Shown: positions 1-11,256 of the stretch, piece after piece
Position numbering within the stretch: position 1 is the stretch's first letter
Layout of the letters: the number at the start of each line of letters is the position of its first letter
Position numbers and translations under genes: made by a program
Notes under the pieces: generated by a model
What the model was told of the DNA's origin: nothing
The model's input: only the letters and a program-made list of their open reading frames with translations
Database searches by the model: none
NCBI GenBank assembly: GCA_003223935.1
Contig: QHXQ01000057.1
Location: 1 to 38,540 of the forward strand
Direction of reading: 5' to 3'
Source of the DNA: Acidobacteriota bacterium
Lineage (GTDB): Bacteria; Acidobacteriota; Blastocatellia; Pyrinomonadales; Pyrinomonadaceae
DNA: 38,540 bases

Positions 1-429
1 CGCGAGATTCAAGCGGTCGTGGACGACGAGAAGCAGGTGCGCGAAGCGGTCTTGCAGACCTTGCGTGAGCACTTCAAGCCGGAGTTCTTGAATCGCATTG
101 ACGACATCGTGATCTTTCATCAACTGTCGCGCGAGCAGATCGTGCAGATCATTGACGTGCAGCTTGCGCGCCTGCGGCGCATGCTCGAAGAGCGCAACAT
201 CGCGCTCGTGCTCGACGACTCGGCGCGTGCGCTGCTCGCGCGCGAAGGTTATGATCCGCTCTACGGTGCGCGGCCTCTGAAGCGTGCGATTCAGACGTTG
301 ATTCAGAATCCGCTCGCGGTCAAACTGCTGCGCGGCGAGATTTTGCCCGGTCAAACCGTGCATGTCTCAGCCGACGGCGATGAGATGAAGTTCAAAGCCG
401 ACGGCGCGGCGGTGGCAACAGCGCAATAA
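1..429 (+). CDS. clpB: ClpB disaggregase, C-terminal fragment (cut by window edge)
   Basis: The frame is open from base 1, so this is the last 142 residues of a longer protein that begins outside the window. It matches the end of the second AAA+ module of Hsp100/ClpB: PEFLNRIDDIVIF near residue 27, then the small C-terminal domain with the sensor-2 motif YGARPLKRAI near residue 90. ClpB works with DnaK/DnaJ/GrpE to pull proteins out of aggregates in the cytoplasm. No ClpP-docking loop can be judged because that region is missing. A ClpC/ClpA end would look similar, but the neighbouring grpE and the presence of a complete ClpC-type gene downstream favour ClpB. It is followed by a heptad hairpin and grpE, which fits a stress-chaperone cluster. 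Confidence 0.88.
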   Translation, partial: REIQAVVDDEKQVREAVLQTLREHFKPEFLNRIDDIVIFHQLSREQIVQIIDVQLARLRRMLEERNIALVLDDSARALLAREGYDPLYGARPLKRAIQTLIQNPLAVKLLRGEILPGQTVHVSADGDEMKFKADGAAVATAQ

Positions 430-435
430 GCGATG

Positions 436-503
436 AATGATGAACGCGGAATGATGAATTAACATCTGTTCTGGCTGTCATTCATCATTCCGCGTTCATC
501 ATT
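436..503. repeat. Heptad-type inverted repeat between clpB and grpE
   Basis: Arms 436-459 and 480-503 are perfect reverse complements (24 bp) around a 20-nt loop. The arm reads as 7-nt words (AATGATG twice, separated by AACGCGG). It starts a few bases after the clpB stop and ends 15 bases before the grpE start. It has no T-run, so it is not a classic rho-independent terminator, although the RNA would fold into a very strong hairpin. It belongs to the hairpin family described in the findings. Confidence 0.85.
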
Positions 504-518
504 TCTTGGGGCGGATCA

Positions 519-1283
519 ATGTTTCGTAAGCGAAGACGACACGCGCAGGCAGAGTCGGCGGCTGCGGCCGGCGAACAGAGCACGGAAGAGGAGCACGAGG
601 AGCAATTGGGAGCAGATATGGCGGAGCGGAATGCGACACAGGAAGCGCGCGAACAGGACACAGGCGGCGAGCATGTGCGCGTCGTTGATCGACGGCGCGT
701 GCGGACGGACGAGACGGGGGCAGGTGTGACAGTGCAAGAGGGCGCGGCGGAAGCGCCGAGTTTGAAGCCGAAGTATGTGGAAGAGTTGGAGGCGCGCACG
801 CGCGCGGCCGAGCAGAAGGCTCTGGACGTGCAAGCGCGCTTCGAGCAGGTGCGCGCGCAGTTGCAGCGCGAGACGGACGAGACGCGGCAACGCTTGAACC
901 GCGCGGCTGATGAACGCGCCGCGCGTGCGAAGGCTGAATTCGTCTCGTCGCTTCTGCCCGTGCTCGACAACTTGCAACGCGCGGTCGCCTCAGCCGAGCA
1001 AGGCGGCACGCTTGAAGCGTTGCTTGACGGTCTGCACGGCACGATCAGCGGCTTCGAGCAGGCACTCAACAATGCGGGCGCAGAGCCGATCAATTCGGTC
1101 GGTGCGCAGTTTGATCCCGAACTGCACGAAGCTGTGGACACCATCGAGGTCGCACCCGAACGCGACCACACGGTCACAGCCGAATACAGTCGCGGCTACA
1201 AGATGGGCGGCCAGTTATTGCGCCCCGCGCGCGTGCAGGTCGGCCGCGCACGTAGTAATGTGCAGGCTCATAGCGAAGAGTAA
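519..1283 (+). CDS. grpE: GrpE, nucleotide exchange factor for DnaK
   Basis: A 254-residue protein. GrpE is a homodimer that releases ADP from DnaK in the cytoplasm. Residues about 83-140 form a long charged coiled coil; LLPVLDNLQRA (145-155) is the family hallmark at the helix/four-helix-bundle boundary; residues about 190-243 form the C-terminal beta domain, including VGAQFDPELHEAV and GYKMGGQLLRPARV. The family is usually near 180-200 residues, so the first 80 or so residues are an extra low-complexity, Glu/Arg-rich extension. The ATG at 519 follows a G-rich stretch (GGGGCGG) that could serve as a weak ribosome site. dnaK and dnaJ are not in the window; the gene lies between clpB and groEL. 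Confidence 0.93.
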   Translation: MFRKRRRHAQAESAAAAGEQSTEEEHEEQLGADMAERNATQEAREQDTGGEHVRVVDRRRVRTDETGAGVTVQEGAAEAPSLKPKYVEELEARTRAAEQKALDVQARFEQVRAQLQRETDETRQRLNRAADERAARAKAEFVSSLLPVLDNLQRAVASAEQGGTLEALLDGLHGTISGFEQALNNAGAEPINSVGAQFDPELHEAVDTIEVAPERDHTVTAEYSRGYKMGGQLLRPARVQVGRARSNVQAHSEE

Positions 1284-1327
1284 GATTGAGAAAGATCAAA
1301 GCAATAAATTTCTACTGACTACCTTAA

Positions 1328-2977
<1,650 letters not shown>

Positions 2978-3004
2978 CGCTGCATGGCTTTCAGTCAGTG
3001 CGGC

Positions 3005-3065
3005 GAAAGAAAGCGTCCGCTTCGACGTTCCATTTGTTGCGGAAAGTTGGAGCGGGCGCTCTTTC
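3005..3065 (+). terminator. Imperfect hairpin after groEL
   Basis: GAAAGAAAGCGTCCGCT (3005-3021) pairs with AGCGGGCGCTCTTTC (3051-3065) with a small bulge and one mismatch. It starts 27 nt after the groEL stop. The sequence after the stem is only mildly T-rich, so termination is likely but not certain. Confidence 0.4.
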
Positions 3066-3123
3066 AGTTTCAAATGGTTCACAAGTGGCAGCGTTTTGCC
3101 TCGTTGCCTGCGAGCGGAAAGAT

Positions 3124-3139
3124 TGGCAAGATTTTTGCA
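3124..3139 (+). promoter_or_regulatory. Sigma-54-like (-24/-12) promoter upstream of clpC-type gene
   Basis: TGGCAAGATTTTTGCA matches the sigma-54 consensus TGGCACG-N4-TTGCA at every defined position except one (A for C at position 6), with the exact GG-to-GC spacing. The expected transcription start would be about 3150. No sigma-70 pair with acceptable spacing overlaps it. An enhancer-binding-protein site was not identified. Confidence 0.5.
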
Positions 3140-3346
3140 AACAGATGAGGTAGTATTAGAGCGTCCCGAAGCGCGACGGGACGCATCTAACAGTAGCCGA
3201 ACAAGGGGGCGGGTCAACGACGGTTGTTGGTGCAAGAGCGAACCGGAACGAAGGCGTTACTCGTAAGATGTTTCGGCGGGCGTGAAAACAATTTATCCGC
3301 TTAGCCACCTCGCGCGGGCGGCTGTTAGCGAAGAAGGTAACGCAAC

Positions 3347-5626
<2,280 letters not shown>

Positions 5627-5648
5627 AGTCGCGGCTGATTCAATTATG

Positions 5649-5679
5649 CGAGTCTGATCTCCGCGTAGGATCAGACTCG
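5649..5679 (+). terminator. Perfect hairpin after clpC-type gene (first of two)
   Basis: Arms 5649-5659 and 5669-5679 (CGAGTCTGATC and its complement) form an 11-bp perfect stem with a 9-nt loop, 22 nt after the stop. There is no T-run after it. Confidence 0.5.
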
Positions 5680-5689
5680 ATGAGATCGG

Positions 5690-5722
5690 GGGCTTCAGCG
5701 ATCATCAAAATCGTTGAAGCCC
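5690..5722 (+). terminator. Second hairpin after clpC-type gene
   Basis: GGGCTTCAGCGAT (5690-5702) pairs with ATCGTTGAAGCCC (5710-5722), 13 bp with one G-U pair and a 7-nt loop, followed by TCTTCGCTTGT. With the hairpin just upstream it forms a tandem terminator-like pair. Confidence 0.55.
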
Positions 5723-5783
5723 TCTTCGCTTGTCCCATCCGTCAACCTGCCAACCGGCAGCACGGATCAAGCATTAAACGAAT

Positions 5784-6656
5784 ATGGTCAGTAATTCCTC
5801 CACCTTGCGCGCGCGTCTGCGCTGCTCACTGCTCATCGTTTTGTGTTTCTGCTTGTCGCCCGTGGCTGCGGCGCAGCCGAGCACCACAGATAAAACGAGC
5901 GCGGCAGCCACCAAGCCCGCGCCCCAAGCGAACAAGACGAACGCGGTGAGCGCCAACGACGAGAAGGCTGAACAGATCGTCGCGCGGGCGGTGGCGGCGA
6001 TGGGCGGCAACGCTTATCTCGCAGTGCGCACGACCATCGGGCGCGGCATCATCACGCCGTTCGCCAAAGGCGTCTCACAAAATCCCAGTTCATTCATTGA
6101 CTACACGGTCTTGCCCGACCGCGAGCGGACGGAGTTTCGCGGCGGCGGCAATCGCTCTATCCAAGCCAACACAGGCTCGACCGGCTGGCTCTTCGACGCT
6201 GCCGCGCGCACGCTCAAAGATCAACCGCCCGCCGACATTGAGAACTTCCAACTTTCGCTCCGCACCAGTCTCGACAATCTCCTGCGCGGCTGGTGGCGCA
6301 GAGAAGGCGCGATGCTCACTTACGTCGGCCGGCGTGAAGCGGGACTGGCGAAACGCAACGAGACCGTGCGCCTGACTTACCCTGACGGTTTCGTTATTGA
6401 CTATGAGATCGGCGCGAAGGATAACCTGCCCGCGAAGTCGCTCTATAAACGCAAGACGGCCGAAGGTGAAGACGTGCAAGAAGAGGATCGCTACGCGCGC
6501 TTTCTCACCGTCGAAGGCATTACGCTGCCCTTCATTATCGATCACTATCGCGGCGGCGAGCAGACGAGCCGCATCAGCTACGACTCAATCGAATTCAATC
6601 GGCCCATCGCCGACTCGCTCTTCGCCAAACCGGCCAACATCAAAGCGATCAAGTGA
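5784..6656 (+). CDS. Secreted protein of unknown function, LolA/LppX-like fold possible
   Basis: A 290-residue protein. Residues 1-30 are a clear Sec signal peptide: basic RARLR, a hydrophobic core LLIVLCFCL, and an AAA-Q cleavage site. A short Thr/Ala/Lys linker (31-55) leads into a mature domain that starts with an amphipathic helix (KAEQIVARAVAAMGG) and continues as alternating strands (TTIGRGIITPF, RTEFRGGG, TGWLFDAAARTL, ETVRLTYPDGFVIDY). The pattern of an initial helix with a GG turn followed by strands carrying residue/substrate statements such as DYEIGAKDNLPAKS is common to bacterial proteins annotated as LolA-like lipoprotein carriers, but no diagnostic motif is seen. It would act in the periplasm. 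It converges with the lipoprotein gene downstream on a shared terminator. Confidence 0.75.
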   Translation: MVSNSSTLRARLRCSLLIVLCFCLSPVAAAQPSTTDKTSAAATKPAPQANKTNAVSANDEKAEQIVARAVAAMGGNAYLAVRTTIGRGIITPFAKGVSQNPSSFIDYTVLPDRERTEFRGGGNRSIQANTGSTGWLFDAAARTLKDQPPADIENFQLSLRTSLDNLLRGWWRREGAMLTYVGRREAGLAKRNETVRLTYPDGFVIDYEIGAKDNLPAKSLYKRKTAEGEDVQEEDRYARFLTVEGITLPFIIDHYRGGEQTSRISYDSIEFNRPIADSLFAKPANIKAIK

Positions 6657-6678
6657 AGCGCAGGTTAACGCGCGAAAC

Positions 6679-6715
6679 AAAAAGGCGAGTATGATCAAGT
6701 CATACTCGCCTTTTT
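6679..6715. terminator. Bidirectional rho-independent terminator
   Basis: A 16-bp perfect stem (6679-6694 and 6700-6715, core GGCGAGTATGA) with a 5-nt loop. The stem is flanked by A5 on the left and T5 on the right, so it has a U-run in either direction. It serves the secreted-protein gene on the + strand and the lipoprotein gene on the - strand. Confidence 0.93.
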
Positions 6716-6743
6716 AGGTTTGCGCCGTGCACCGGCGGAGTGG

Positions 6744-7169
6744 TTAGAAAGTGCAGCCGTAGGCGGCCATTTGTTGCTTGACGGCGTCGTGCGCGGCTTT
6801 GCAGGCTTGCGCGAGGCCGGCTTTGCCTTGTGGCGTTGCGGCCAGACCTTGCCAAGACTTGCGCGTCGTCTCGAAAGAGGCCTTCAACTGCGCCCGCGCA
6901 GCTTCGGGTACTTTGCTGTCAACGCAAGCTTCGTACTTCGCCAAGTAGTCGTCACACTCGGCCACGCCGATCTTGTCGCCGCTAGGTGTCGCGGGGCTGG
7001 CGGCGGGTGTGGCGGCTGTGGTGGTCTTGTTCGTGTTGCCTGCGGCTGGTGTCGTATTGTTGCCTGTGTTGCTAGTCGGCGCGGTAGAACAGCCGATCAG
7101 GGCAACGACGAAGGTGGCACAGATCGTCAGGGTCAGCAGCAGTCGGGAGCATGGTCGCAAAGCGTCCAT
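6744..7169 (-). CDS. Small lipoprotein with a CX9C motif
   Basis: A 141-residue lipoprotein. Residues 1-27 are a lipoprotein signal: hydrophobic LLLTLTICATFVVA ending in the lipobox LIGC (Cys27). A Thr/Asn/Ala/Pro-rich linker (28-65) tethers a small domain of about 75 residues with four cysteines, C72-x9-C82 and C123-x15-C139, in helical surroundings (ECDDYLAKYEACV, QACKAAHDAVKQQM). The Cys spacing suggests a helical hairpin held by two disulfides, as in CHCH proteins, but homology to those is not claimed. It would sit on the periplasmic side of a membrane. The ATG at 7169 has AAAGGAG about 12 nt upstream. The role is unknown. Confidence 0.75.
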   Translation of the reverse strand: MDALRPCSRLLLTLTICATFVVALIGCSTAPTSNTGNNTTPAAGNTNKTTTAATPAASPATPSGDKIGVAECDDYLAKYEACVDSKVPEAARAQLKASFETTRKSWQGLAATPQGKAGLAQACKAAHDAVKQQMAAYGCTF

Positions 7170-7423
7170 AAAGTTTGCTATCTCCTTTTTCAGTGCTCCG
7201 GCTCGGTGGCCGGATAAGTTAGTGGAACGTGTCGAACTAAAGAACGACGAGGTAAAACCCTTCTTGCGCTAGGGCGGGCCCGTGAACGCGAGGGGGCCAG
7301 CTTAACTCACAGGCATGTCTTTGTGCGCCGAGCGCGTATTATGCACCAAGTAGCGCCAATTAACTAAGTCGCCCGCGCACTTTCTCTGAGGTCACGAGTC
7401 AAAGCGCATTCGTCCCTTGCGCA

Positions 7424-8590
7424 TCAAGGCTTGCGCGCTTCGACGGCTTCGCGCTCCTCGCTCTCTTCAAACGCAAGCGCCATGTCGAGCGCAGGCTGCC
7501 CGGCCAGACGCGCGAACAACTCTTCATAACGGTCAACAACGCGCTCCCAATCGTAGTGTTCGCGCACGCGCTTCTGCGCGCGTTGCCGATAGGCGTTGAC
7601 CAGCGAGCCGTCGCGCAGGACGCGTTGGAGTTGCGCGGCAAGCTCGTCTGCGTCCGCGTAAGCGATGCCGGCTTCGCCGACGGCTTCCAAGTTTTCGGGC
7701 GTGGCGAGCGTCAAGACGCAGTTGCCGTAACCCATCGCTTCAAGCAGGGCGGGGTGCGTGCCGCCGACTTCTGTGGCGTGGACGTAGCAGTAGGCGTTCT
7801 GTTGCAGCGCACGATAGGCGTCGCCGAAGACGAAACTGGTGAAGATGATGCGCCGGTCGCGGCGCGCATCGGCCCGCAGGCGTTTGATGTACTCTTCGGC
7901 GTAAGGCGCGTCGCCGACGATGACCAGCTTGTGCGAAGTGTGCACACGCTTGAACGCTTCGATGACGAGGCGCGCGTTATTTTCAGGCTCAAGCCGCGAG
8001 ACGTAGAGCACGTAACGATTCGGCTCGACGCCCCACTGCCGGACGGCCGCGCGATCAGGCGCGCGCGCGACCTCCGCGCCGTAAGCGATCATCGTCGTCT
8101 GCTGCTTGTACTGCGCGAGGTAGTAGTCTTGAATCACGCGCGCATCAGTCACCGTCTCGTTCGGCAGCCATGTGGCCAGACGCTCGGCGAGCAGATAATA
8201 ACGACGCGCGAGCCAGTTCCATTTCCTGCGTTTGTGTTCGAGGCCGTCAACGTTGATGACGACGGGCGTGCCAGCGAGGCGCAGGATGGGGATGAAGGGC
8301 GCGTTGGCGGCGTTGCAGATGAGCGCGGCGTCGTAGCGTCCGCTCATCGCGTGTAGCGCCGACAAGAAAGCGTGCACGATTGTGTCGAGATACTTGTGCC
8401 GGATCGTCGGCAAGACTTGCAAGCGCACGCCGCGATATTCGAGTTGGCGCGGGCTGACGTAGTGCGAGCGGCAATAGACCGTCACTTGATGGCCGCGCGC
8501 CGCGAGCCGCGTCGAAAGTTGTTCCGCGAAGGTCTCAAAACCGCCGTAACTAGCGGGCACACCCCGTGTCCCCAAGATTGCGATACGCAT
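7424..8590 (-). CDS. GT4 glycosyltransferase, DUF1972/rhamnosyltransferase type
   Basis: A cytoplasmic glycosyltransferase of 388 residues that transfers a sugar from an activated donor, probably during surface polysaccharide assembly. It begins MRIAILGTRGVPASYGGFET, the characteristic N-terminus of the DUF1972 subgroup of GT4, and has the C-terminal GT-B half with ALLEAMGYGNCVLTL at the donor site. The start at 8590 is chosen because this motif belongs at the extreme N-terminus; an upstream in-frame GTG at 8647 would add 19 residues without family resemblance. No good ribosome site is seen. It lies downstream of another GT4 gene (58 bp gap). Donor and acceptor cannot be read from sequence. 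Confidence 0.85.
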   Translation of the reverse strand: MRIAILGTRGVPASYGGFETFAEQLSTRLAARGHQVTVYCRSHYVSPRQLEYRGVRLQVLPTIRHKYLDTIVHAFLSALHAMSGRYDAALICNAANAPFIPILRLAGTPVVINVDGLEHKRRKWNWLARRYYLLAERLATWLPNETVTDARVIQDYYLAQYKQQTTMIAYGAEVARAPDRAAVRQWGVEPNRYVLYVSRLEPENNARLVIEAFKRVHTSHKLVIVGDAPYAEEYIKRLRADARRDRRIIFTSFVFGDAYRALQQNAYCYVHATEVGGTHPALLEAMGYGNCVLTLATPENLEAVGEAGIAYADADELAAQLQRVLRDGSLVNAYRQRAQKRVREHYDWERVVDRYEELFARLAGQPALDMALAFEESEEREAVEARKP

Positions 8591-8648
8591 CAACATTAGC
8601 ACTGAGTGCGGAACTTTTGCTGCTGCACGTAAGCGACGCGCGAGCACT

Positions 8649-9791
8649 TCAGCCCTCTGTACTCGGTGCTCCTCCTGTGGCTCGTTGATAGACCTCTAAA
8701 GTTTGGCGCGCTGTGTCGTGCCAGTCGAAACGTGCCGCGCGGGCGATGCCTTTGCCACGCAAGCGCGCGCGCAAATTTGCGTCATCAATCAGCCGCGCGA
8801 GCGCGGCGGCGAGGGCGGCTTCATCAAACGGATCGACGAGCAGACCAGCGTCGCCCAAGACTTCCGGGAGACTCGTCCGGTCGCCTGCGATGACCGGCGT
8901 GCCGCAACGCATGGCTTCGAGCGGGGGTAGTCCGAAGCCCTCAAAGTACGAGGGATAAACGAAGCAGAGTGCGCCCGTGTAGAGCGCGGGCAAGTCCCCT
9001 TCGGGCACGTAGCCCGTCAAGTTTACTTCCTGCGCCAGTCCGCACTCGGCAATCGCGCGCAGGGTCTCATCATATAGCCAAGCCTTTTTGCCAACCAAGA
9101 CCAGTTGCGGCAGCTTAGCGTCTGCGCGCGTGCGGCGCAAGGCCGAATAGGCGCGGACGAGCCGCGTCAAATTCTTGCGCGGCTGAATCGAACCGACCGC
9201 GAGAATGTAAGCACCATTGATCTCATAATGCTGCCGCACGCGCGCGATCTCTGCGTCGGTGGCCGGCGTGAAATGTTCGCTGACAGCGAGTGGAATGAGG
9301 TTGATGCGTTCAGGTGCGATGTCGTATGTGCGCGCGATGTCGCGGCAGGTGAACTCAGATGGCGCGATGATCTGCGCGGCGCGACGCGCGGTGCGGCGCA
9401 CGGTCAGACGCAGTTGCAAACGACTACGGCGTTTGAACGTGTCGGGCAGATGCTCGAACGAGAGATCGTGAATGGTGGCGACGACGGGACAGGGCGCAAG
9501 CGGCGGCGCGGTGTACTGCACATGCAGCACGTCAACGGGCCGGCGACGCAACTCGCGCACGAGCGTGATGGGGATGCGCAACAAGGGCGTGTGGGGCAGC
9601 GTCAACTGCACTGAGAAGTTCGGCCAACGATCTGCGAAGCGCTCGACCGCCGCGCGACGCGTGACATACAACGTGTAGCGATTGACCGAATCAACTTGCG
9701 CCAACGCTTCGATCAGATTGGTGATGTAAGTCTCGTTGCCGGCCAGTCCAGTGCCGACCGAGTGCGCGTCAATGGCGATATGAAGACTCAA
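8649..9791 (-). CDS. GT4 glycosyltransferase (mannosyltransferase-like)
   Basis: A 380-residue GT-B enzyme. The N-half begins HIAIDAHSVGTGLAGNETY, typical of bacterial mannosyl-type GT4 proteins; the C-half shows the donor-phosphate contact VGSIQPRKNL (near 199-208) and the E-x7-E motif EGFGLPPLE (284-292), followed by CGTPVIAG. The only usable start is TTG at 9789-9791, because a TGA lies two codons upstream in frame. That TTG lies inside a heptad repeat, so the repeat supplies the initiation codon and no Shine-Dalgarno sequence is present. A normal family member would start with Met-x-Ile-Ala-Ile-Asp, so the repeat seems to have replaced the original ATG. The gene probably works with the GT4 gene just downstream. 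Confidence 0.85.
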   Translation of the reverse strand: MSLHIAIDAHSVGTGLAGNETYITNLIEALAQVDSVNRYTLYVTRRAAVERFADRWPNFSVQLTLPHTPLLRIPITLVRELRRRPVDVLHVQYTAPPLAPCPVVATIHDLSFEHLPDTFKRRSRLQLRLTVRRTARRAAQIIAPSEFTCRDIARTYDIAPERINLIPLAVSEHFTPATDAEIARVRQHYEINGAYILAVGSIQPRKNLTRLVRAYSALRRTRADAKLPQLVLVGKKAWLYDETLRAIAECGLAQEVNLTGYVPEGDLPALYTGALCFVYPSYFEGFGLPPLEAMRCGTPVIAGDRTSLPEVLGDAGLLVDPFDEAALAAALARLIDDANLRARLRGKGIARAARFDWHDTARQTLEVYQRATGGAPSTEG

Positions 9792-9849
9792 GGTTCAAAG
9801 TTCAAGGTTCAAGGTTCAAGGTCAGGCCAAACTTTGAACCTTGAACTTC
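9788..9849. repeat. Heptad hairpin, word AGGTTCA/AAGTTCA
   Basis: About four tandem 7-nt words (AGGTTCA or AAGTTCA) run from 9791 to 9822, and the complement follows at 9831-9848. The best arms are AAGTTCAAGGTTCAA (9798-9812) and its complement (9834-9848). The left end overlaps the TTG start codon of the GT4 gene. The same 15-mer arm is used again at 12051-12065. Confidence 0.85.
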
Positions 9850-9861
9850 TAGCAAACAAAC

Positions 9862-9911
9862 GGCGAGCGCCGGATGACCGGAAAAGTTTTCCTGATCATC
9901 CGGCCCTCGCC
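9862..9911 (-). terminator. Terminator after rplS
   Basis: Arms 9862-9877 and 9896-9911 (16 bp, one mismatch, core GCCGGATGA) enclose an 18-nt loop. On the - strand the stem is followed by GTTTGTTTGC, a T-rich tail. It lies 26 nt after the rplS stop and closes the ffh-to-rplS operon. Confidence 0.7.
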
Positions 9912-9937
9912 AGTTACGCGCATAAATTTTTCGGCTG

Positions 9938-10348
9938 CTACTTCTTGCCGGCTGAGGCTGTGCCTTGCGCTTGCTCCGAGCCTTGGCCGCCGGTCGTCTG
10001 GCGCGTGTCGCGCTCGCGGATGCGCGCCGCTTTGCCGCGCAGTTCGCGCAGGTAATAGAGCTTGGCGCGGCGCACGCGCCCGTGCTTCACCACGTCAATC
10101 CGATCAATGATCGTCGCATGCAAGGGGAAGATACGCTCGACGCCAACGCCGAAGCTCGTCTTGCGCACCGTGATCGTCTCGCGCACGCCGCCGCCTTTGC
10201 GCGCGATCACGACGCCCTCAAAGACCTGTATACGCCACTTGTTCTCGGCTTCCTTGATGCGCACGTGCACGCGTACCGTATCGCCCGGCTGAAAGTCCGG
10301 GATCGCCCGCGTCATCTGTGTTTGCTCAACTGCGTCTAAGCGATTCAT
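9938..10348 (-). CDS. rplS: 50S ribosomal protein L19
   Basis: A 136-residue L19, a protein at the 30S-50S interface. The family core is clear: [18 protein letters not shown] (about 16-33), [14 protein letters not shown], and the end of the domain [20 protein letters not shown] followed by [18 protein letters not shown]. About 20 extra residues rich in Gln, Gly, Ser and Ala follow the normal end. The ATG at 10348 has GGAGTG 5-10 nt upstream, just outside the neighbouring heptad hairpin. It is the last gene of the operon that starts with ffh. Confidence 0.97.
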   Translation of the reverse strand: MNRLDAVEQTQMTRAIPDFQPGDTVRVHVRIKEAENKWRIQVFEGVVIARKGGGVRETITVRKTSFGVGVERIFPLHATIIDRIDVVKHGRVRRAKLYYLRELRGKAARIRERDTRQTTGGQGSEQAQGTASAGKK

Positions 10349-10364
10349 AATTTCACTCCATTAA

Positions 10365-10413
10365 AGCTGTCAGCTATTAGCAGTCAGCTATCAGCTTTTG
10401 CTTGGCTGACTGC
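10365..10413. repeat. Heptad hairpin between trmD and rplS
   Basis: Five 7-nt words of the form GCTxTCA / GCTATTA / GCAGTCA run from about 10366 to 10400. GCAGTCAGC (10380-10388) pairs with GCTGACTGC (10405-10413). It fills most of the 70-bp gap inside the operon, but leaves the rplS ribosome site intact. Confidence 0.75.
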
Positions 10414-10418
10414 GAACA

Positions 10419-11174
10419 TCATTGCTCTTTATCAAACTCTGCGAGCCACGTGCGCTCTTGCTCATCAAGCGTGGCCTGCTGTAACAGATCGGGCCGGTTG
10501 CGCGCCGTCTTCCTGAGCGCCTCACGTCTGCGCCAACGCGCGATCTCGGCGTGATGACCGCTCAATAAAACTTCGGGCACGCGCCGGCCGCTGTACTCGA
10601 CCGGGCGTGTGTAGTGCGGACAATCAAGCAGCCCCGCGTTGAACGACTCGTTGACGGCCGATGTCTCGCTGCCCAAAGCGCCGGGCAGGAGTCGCACCGT
10701 CGCATCCACGACGACGACCGCCGCCGGTTCGCCGCCCGACAAGACGTAATCGCCGATGGACAACTCGTCCGTCACGCACGTCTCGACGACGCGCTCGTCC
10801 ACGCCTTCGTAGCGGCCGCAGATCAGAACGATGCGCTCCGCTTCGGCCAACTCTGCCGCTACCTTCTGTTCAAAGACCCGACCCTGCGGCGAGAGCAAAA
10901 CGACGCGCGTCTTCGTGCCCGCCAACTCGCGCGCCTCATGCGCGCCTGTCAAAGCCTCGACCGCCGCGCAGAGCGGTTCGGGCTTCAAGACCATCCCGTC
11001 GCCGCCGCCAAACGGCCGATCATCAACGACCTTGTGCTTGTCCGTCGTCCAAGCGCGCAAGTCATGCGCAGCGATCTCGACCAGACCGGCCGCACGCGCC
11101 CGCCGCACGATCCCGAAATCAAACACCGTGCGAAAGAACTCTGGAAAGATCGTGATGATGTCAAAGCGCAACAT
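10419..11174 (-). CDS. trmD: tRNA (guanine-N1)-methyltransferase TrmD
   Basis: A 251-residue TrmD, which methylates N1 of G37 in tRNAs that read codons next to a G, and so prevents frameshifting. The SPOUT trefoil knot is visible: RYEGVDERV, then [12 protein letters not shown], then GALGSE; the C-terminal helical domain follows with [20 protein letters not shown]. The N-terminus [14 protein letters not shown] is the standard one, so ATG 11174 is secure. The 20 nt upstream of this start lie in a heptad hairpin and hold no Shine-Dalgarno sequence. It lies between rimM and rplS, the usual order. Confidence 0.97.
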   Translation of the reverse strand: MLRFDIITIFPEFFRTVFDFGIVRRARAAGLVEIAAHDLRAWTTDKHKVVDDRPFGGGDGMVLKPEPLCAAVEALTGAHEARELAGTKTRVVLLSPQGRVFEQKVAAELAEAERIVLICGRYEGVDERVVETCVTDELSIGDYVLSGGEPAAVVVVDATVRLLPGALGSETSAVNESFNAGLLDCPHYTRPVEYSGRRVPEVLLSGHHAEIARWRRREALRKTARNRPDLLQQATLDEQERTWLAEFDKEQ

Positions 11175-11178
11175 CGCA

Positions 11179-11255
11179 GTGGTCAGTGGTCGGTGGTCGG
11201 TGGTCAGTAAGAGCAGTTTTTGTTTTCACTGATCACTGACCACCGACCACTGACC
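11179..11255. repeat. Heptad hairpin filling the rimM-trmD gap
   Basis: Words CAGTGGT and CGGTGGT are repeated about four times from 11178 to 11208, with the complement at 11228-11255. GGTCAGTGGTCGGTGGTC (11181-11198) pairs perfectly with 11238-11255. The element covers the 82-bp gap nearly from the trmD start codon to the rimM stop codon. Confidence 0.9.
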
Positions 11256-11256
11256 C

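Larger units (their letters stand above)
2978..3346 (+). other. groEL-clpC intergenic region and long clpC leader (no gene)
   Basis: A 369-bp gap without a convincing gene. It contains an imperfect hairpin just after groEL, a sigma-54-like promoter at 3124-3139, and an 8-bp perfect stem (GCGTCCCG at 3161-3168, CGGGACGC at 3177-3184) that would lie about 10 nt into the transcript. The predicted 5' leader of clpC is thus close to 200 nt, which leaves room for post-transcriptional control, but no known riboswitch or thermometer was recognised. Confidence 0.6.

Noticed and set aside
3136..3159. Sigma-70 promoter TTGCAA with TATTAG upstream of the Clp gene
   Set aside because: The spacer is only 12 bp; the overlapping -24/-12 motif fits much better.
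6973..7272. 99-codon + strand frame opposite the lipoprotein
   Set aside because: It is the complement of the signal peptide and linker of a well-supported lipoprotein gene; it has no ribosome site.
8596..8609. TTAGCAC next to GAGTGC, like CIRCE half sites
   Set aside because: CIRCE needs a 9-bp spacer between 9-bp arms; here the half sites are one base apart, and the site is upstream of a glycosyltransferase, not a chaperone.
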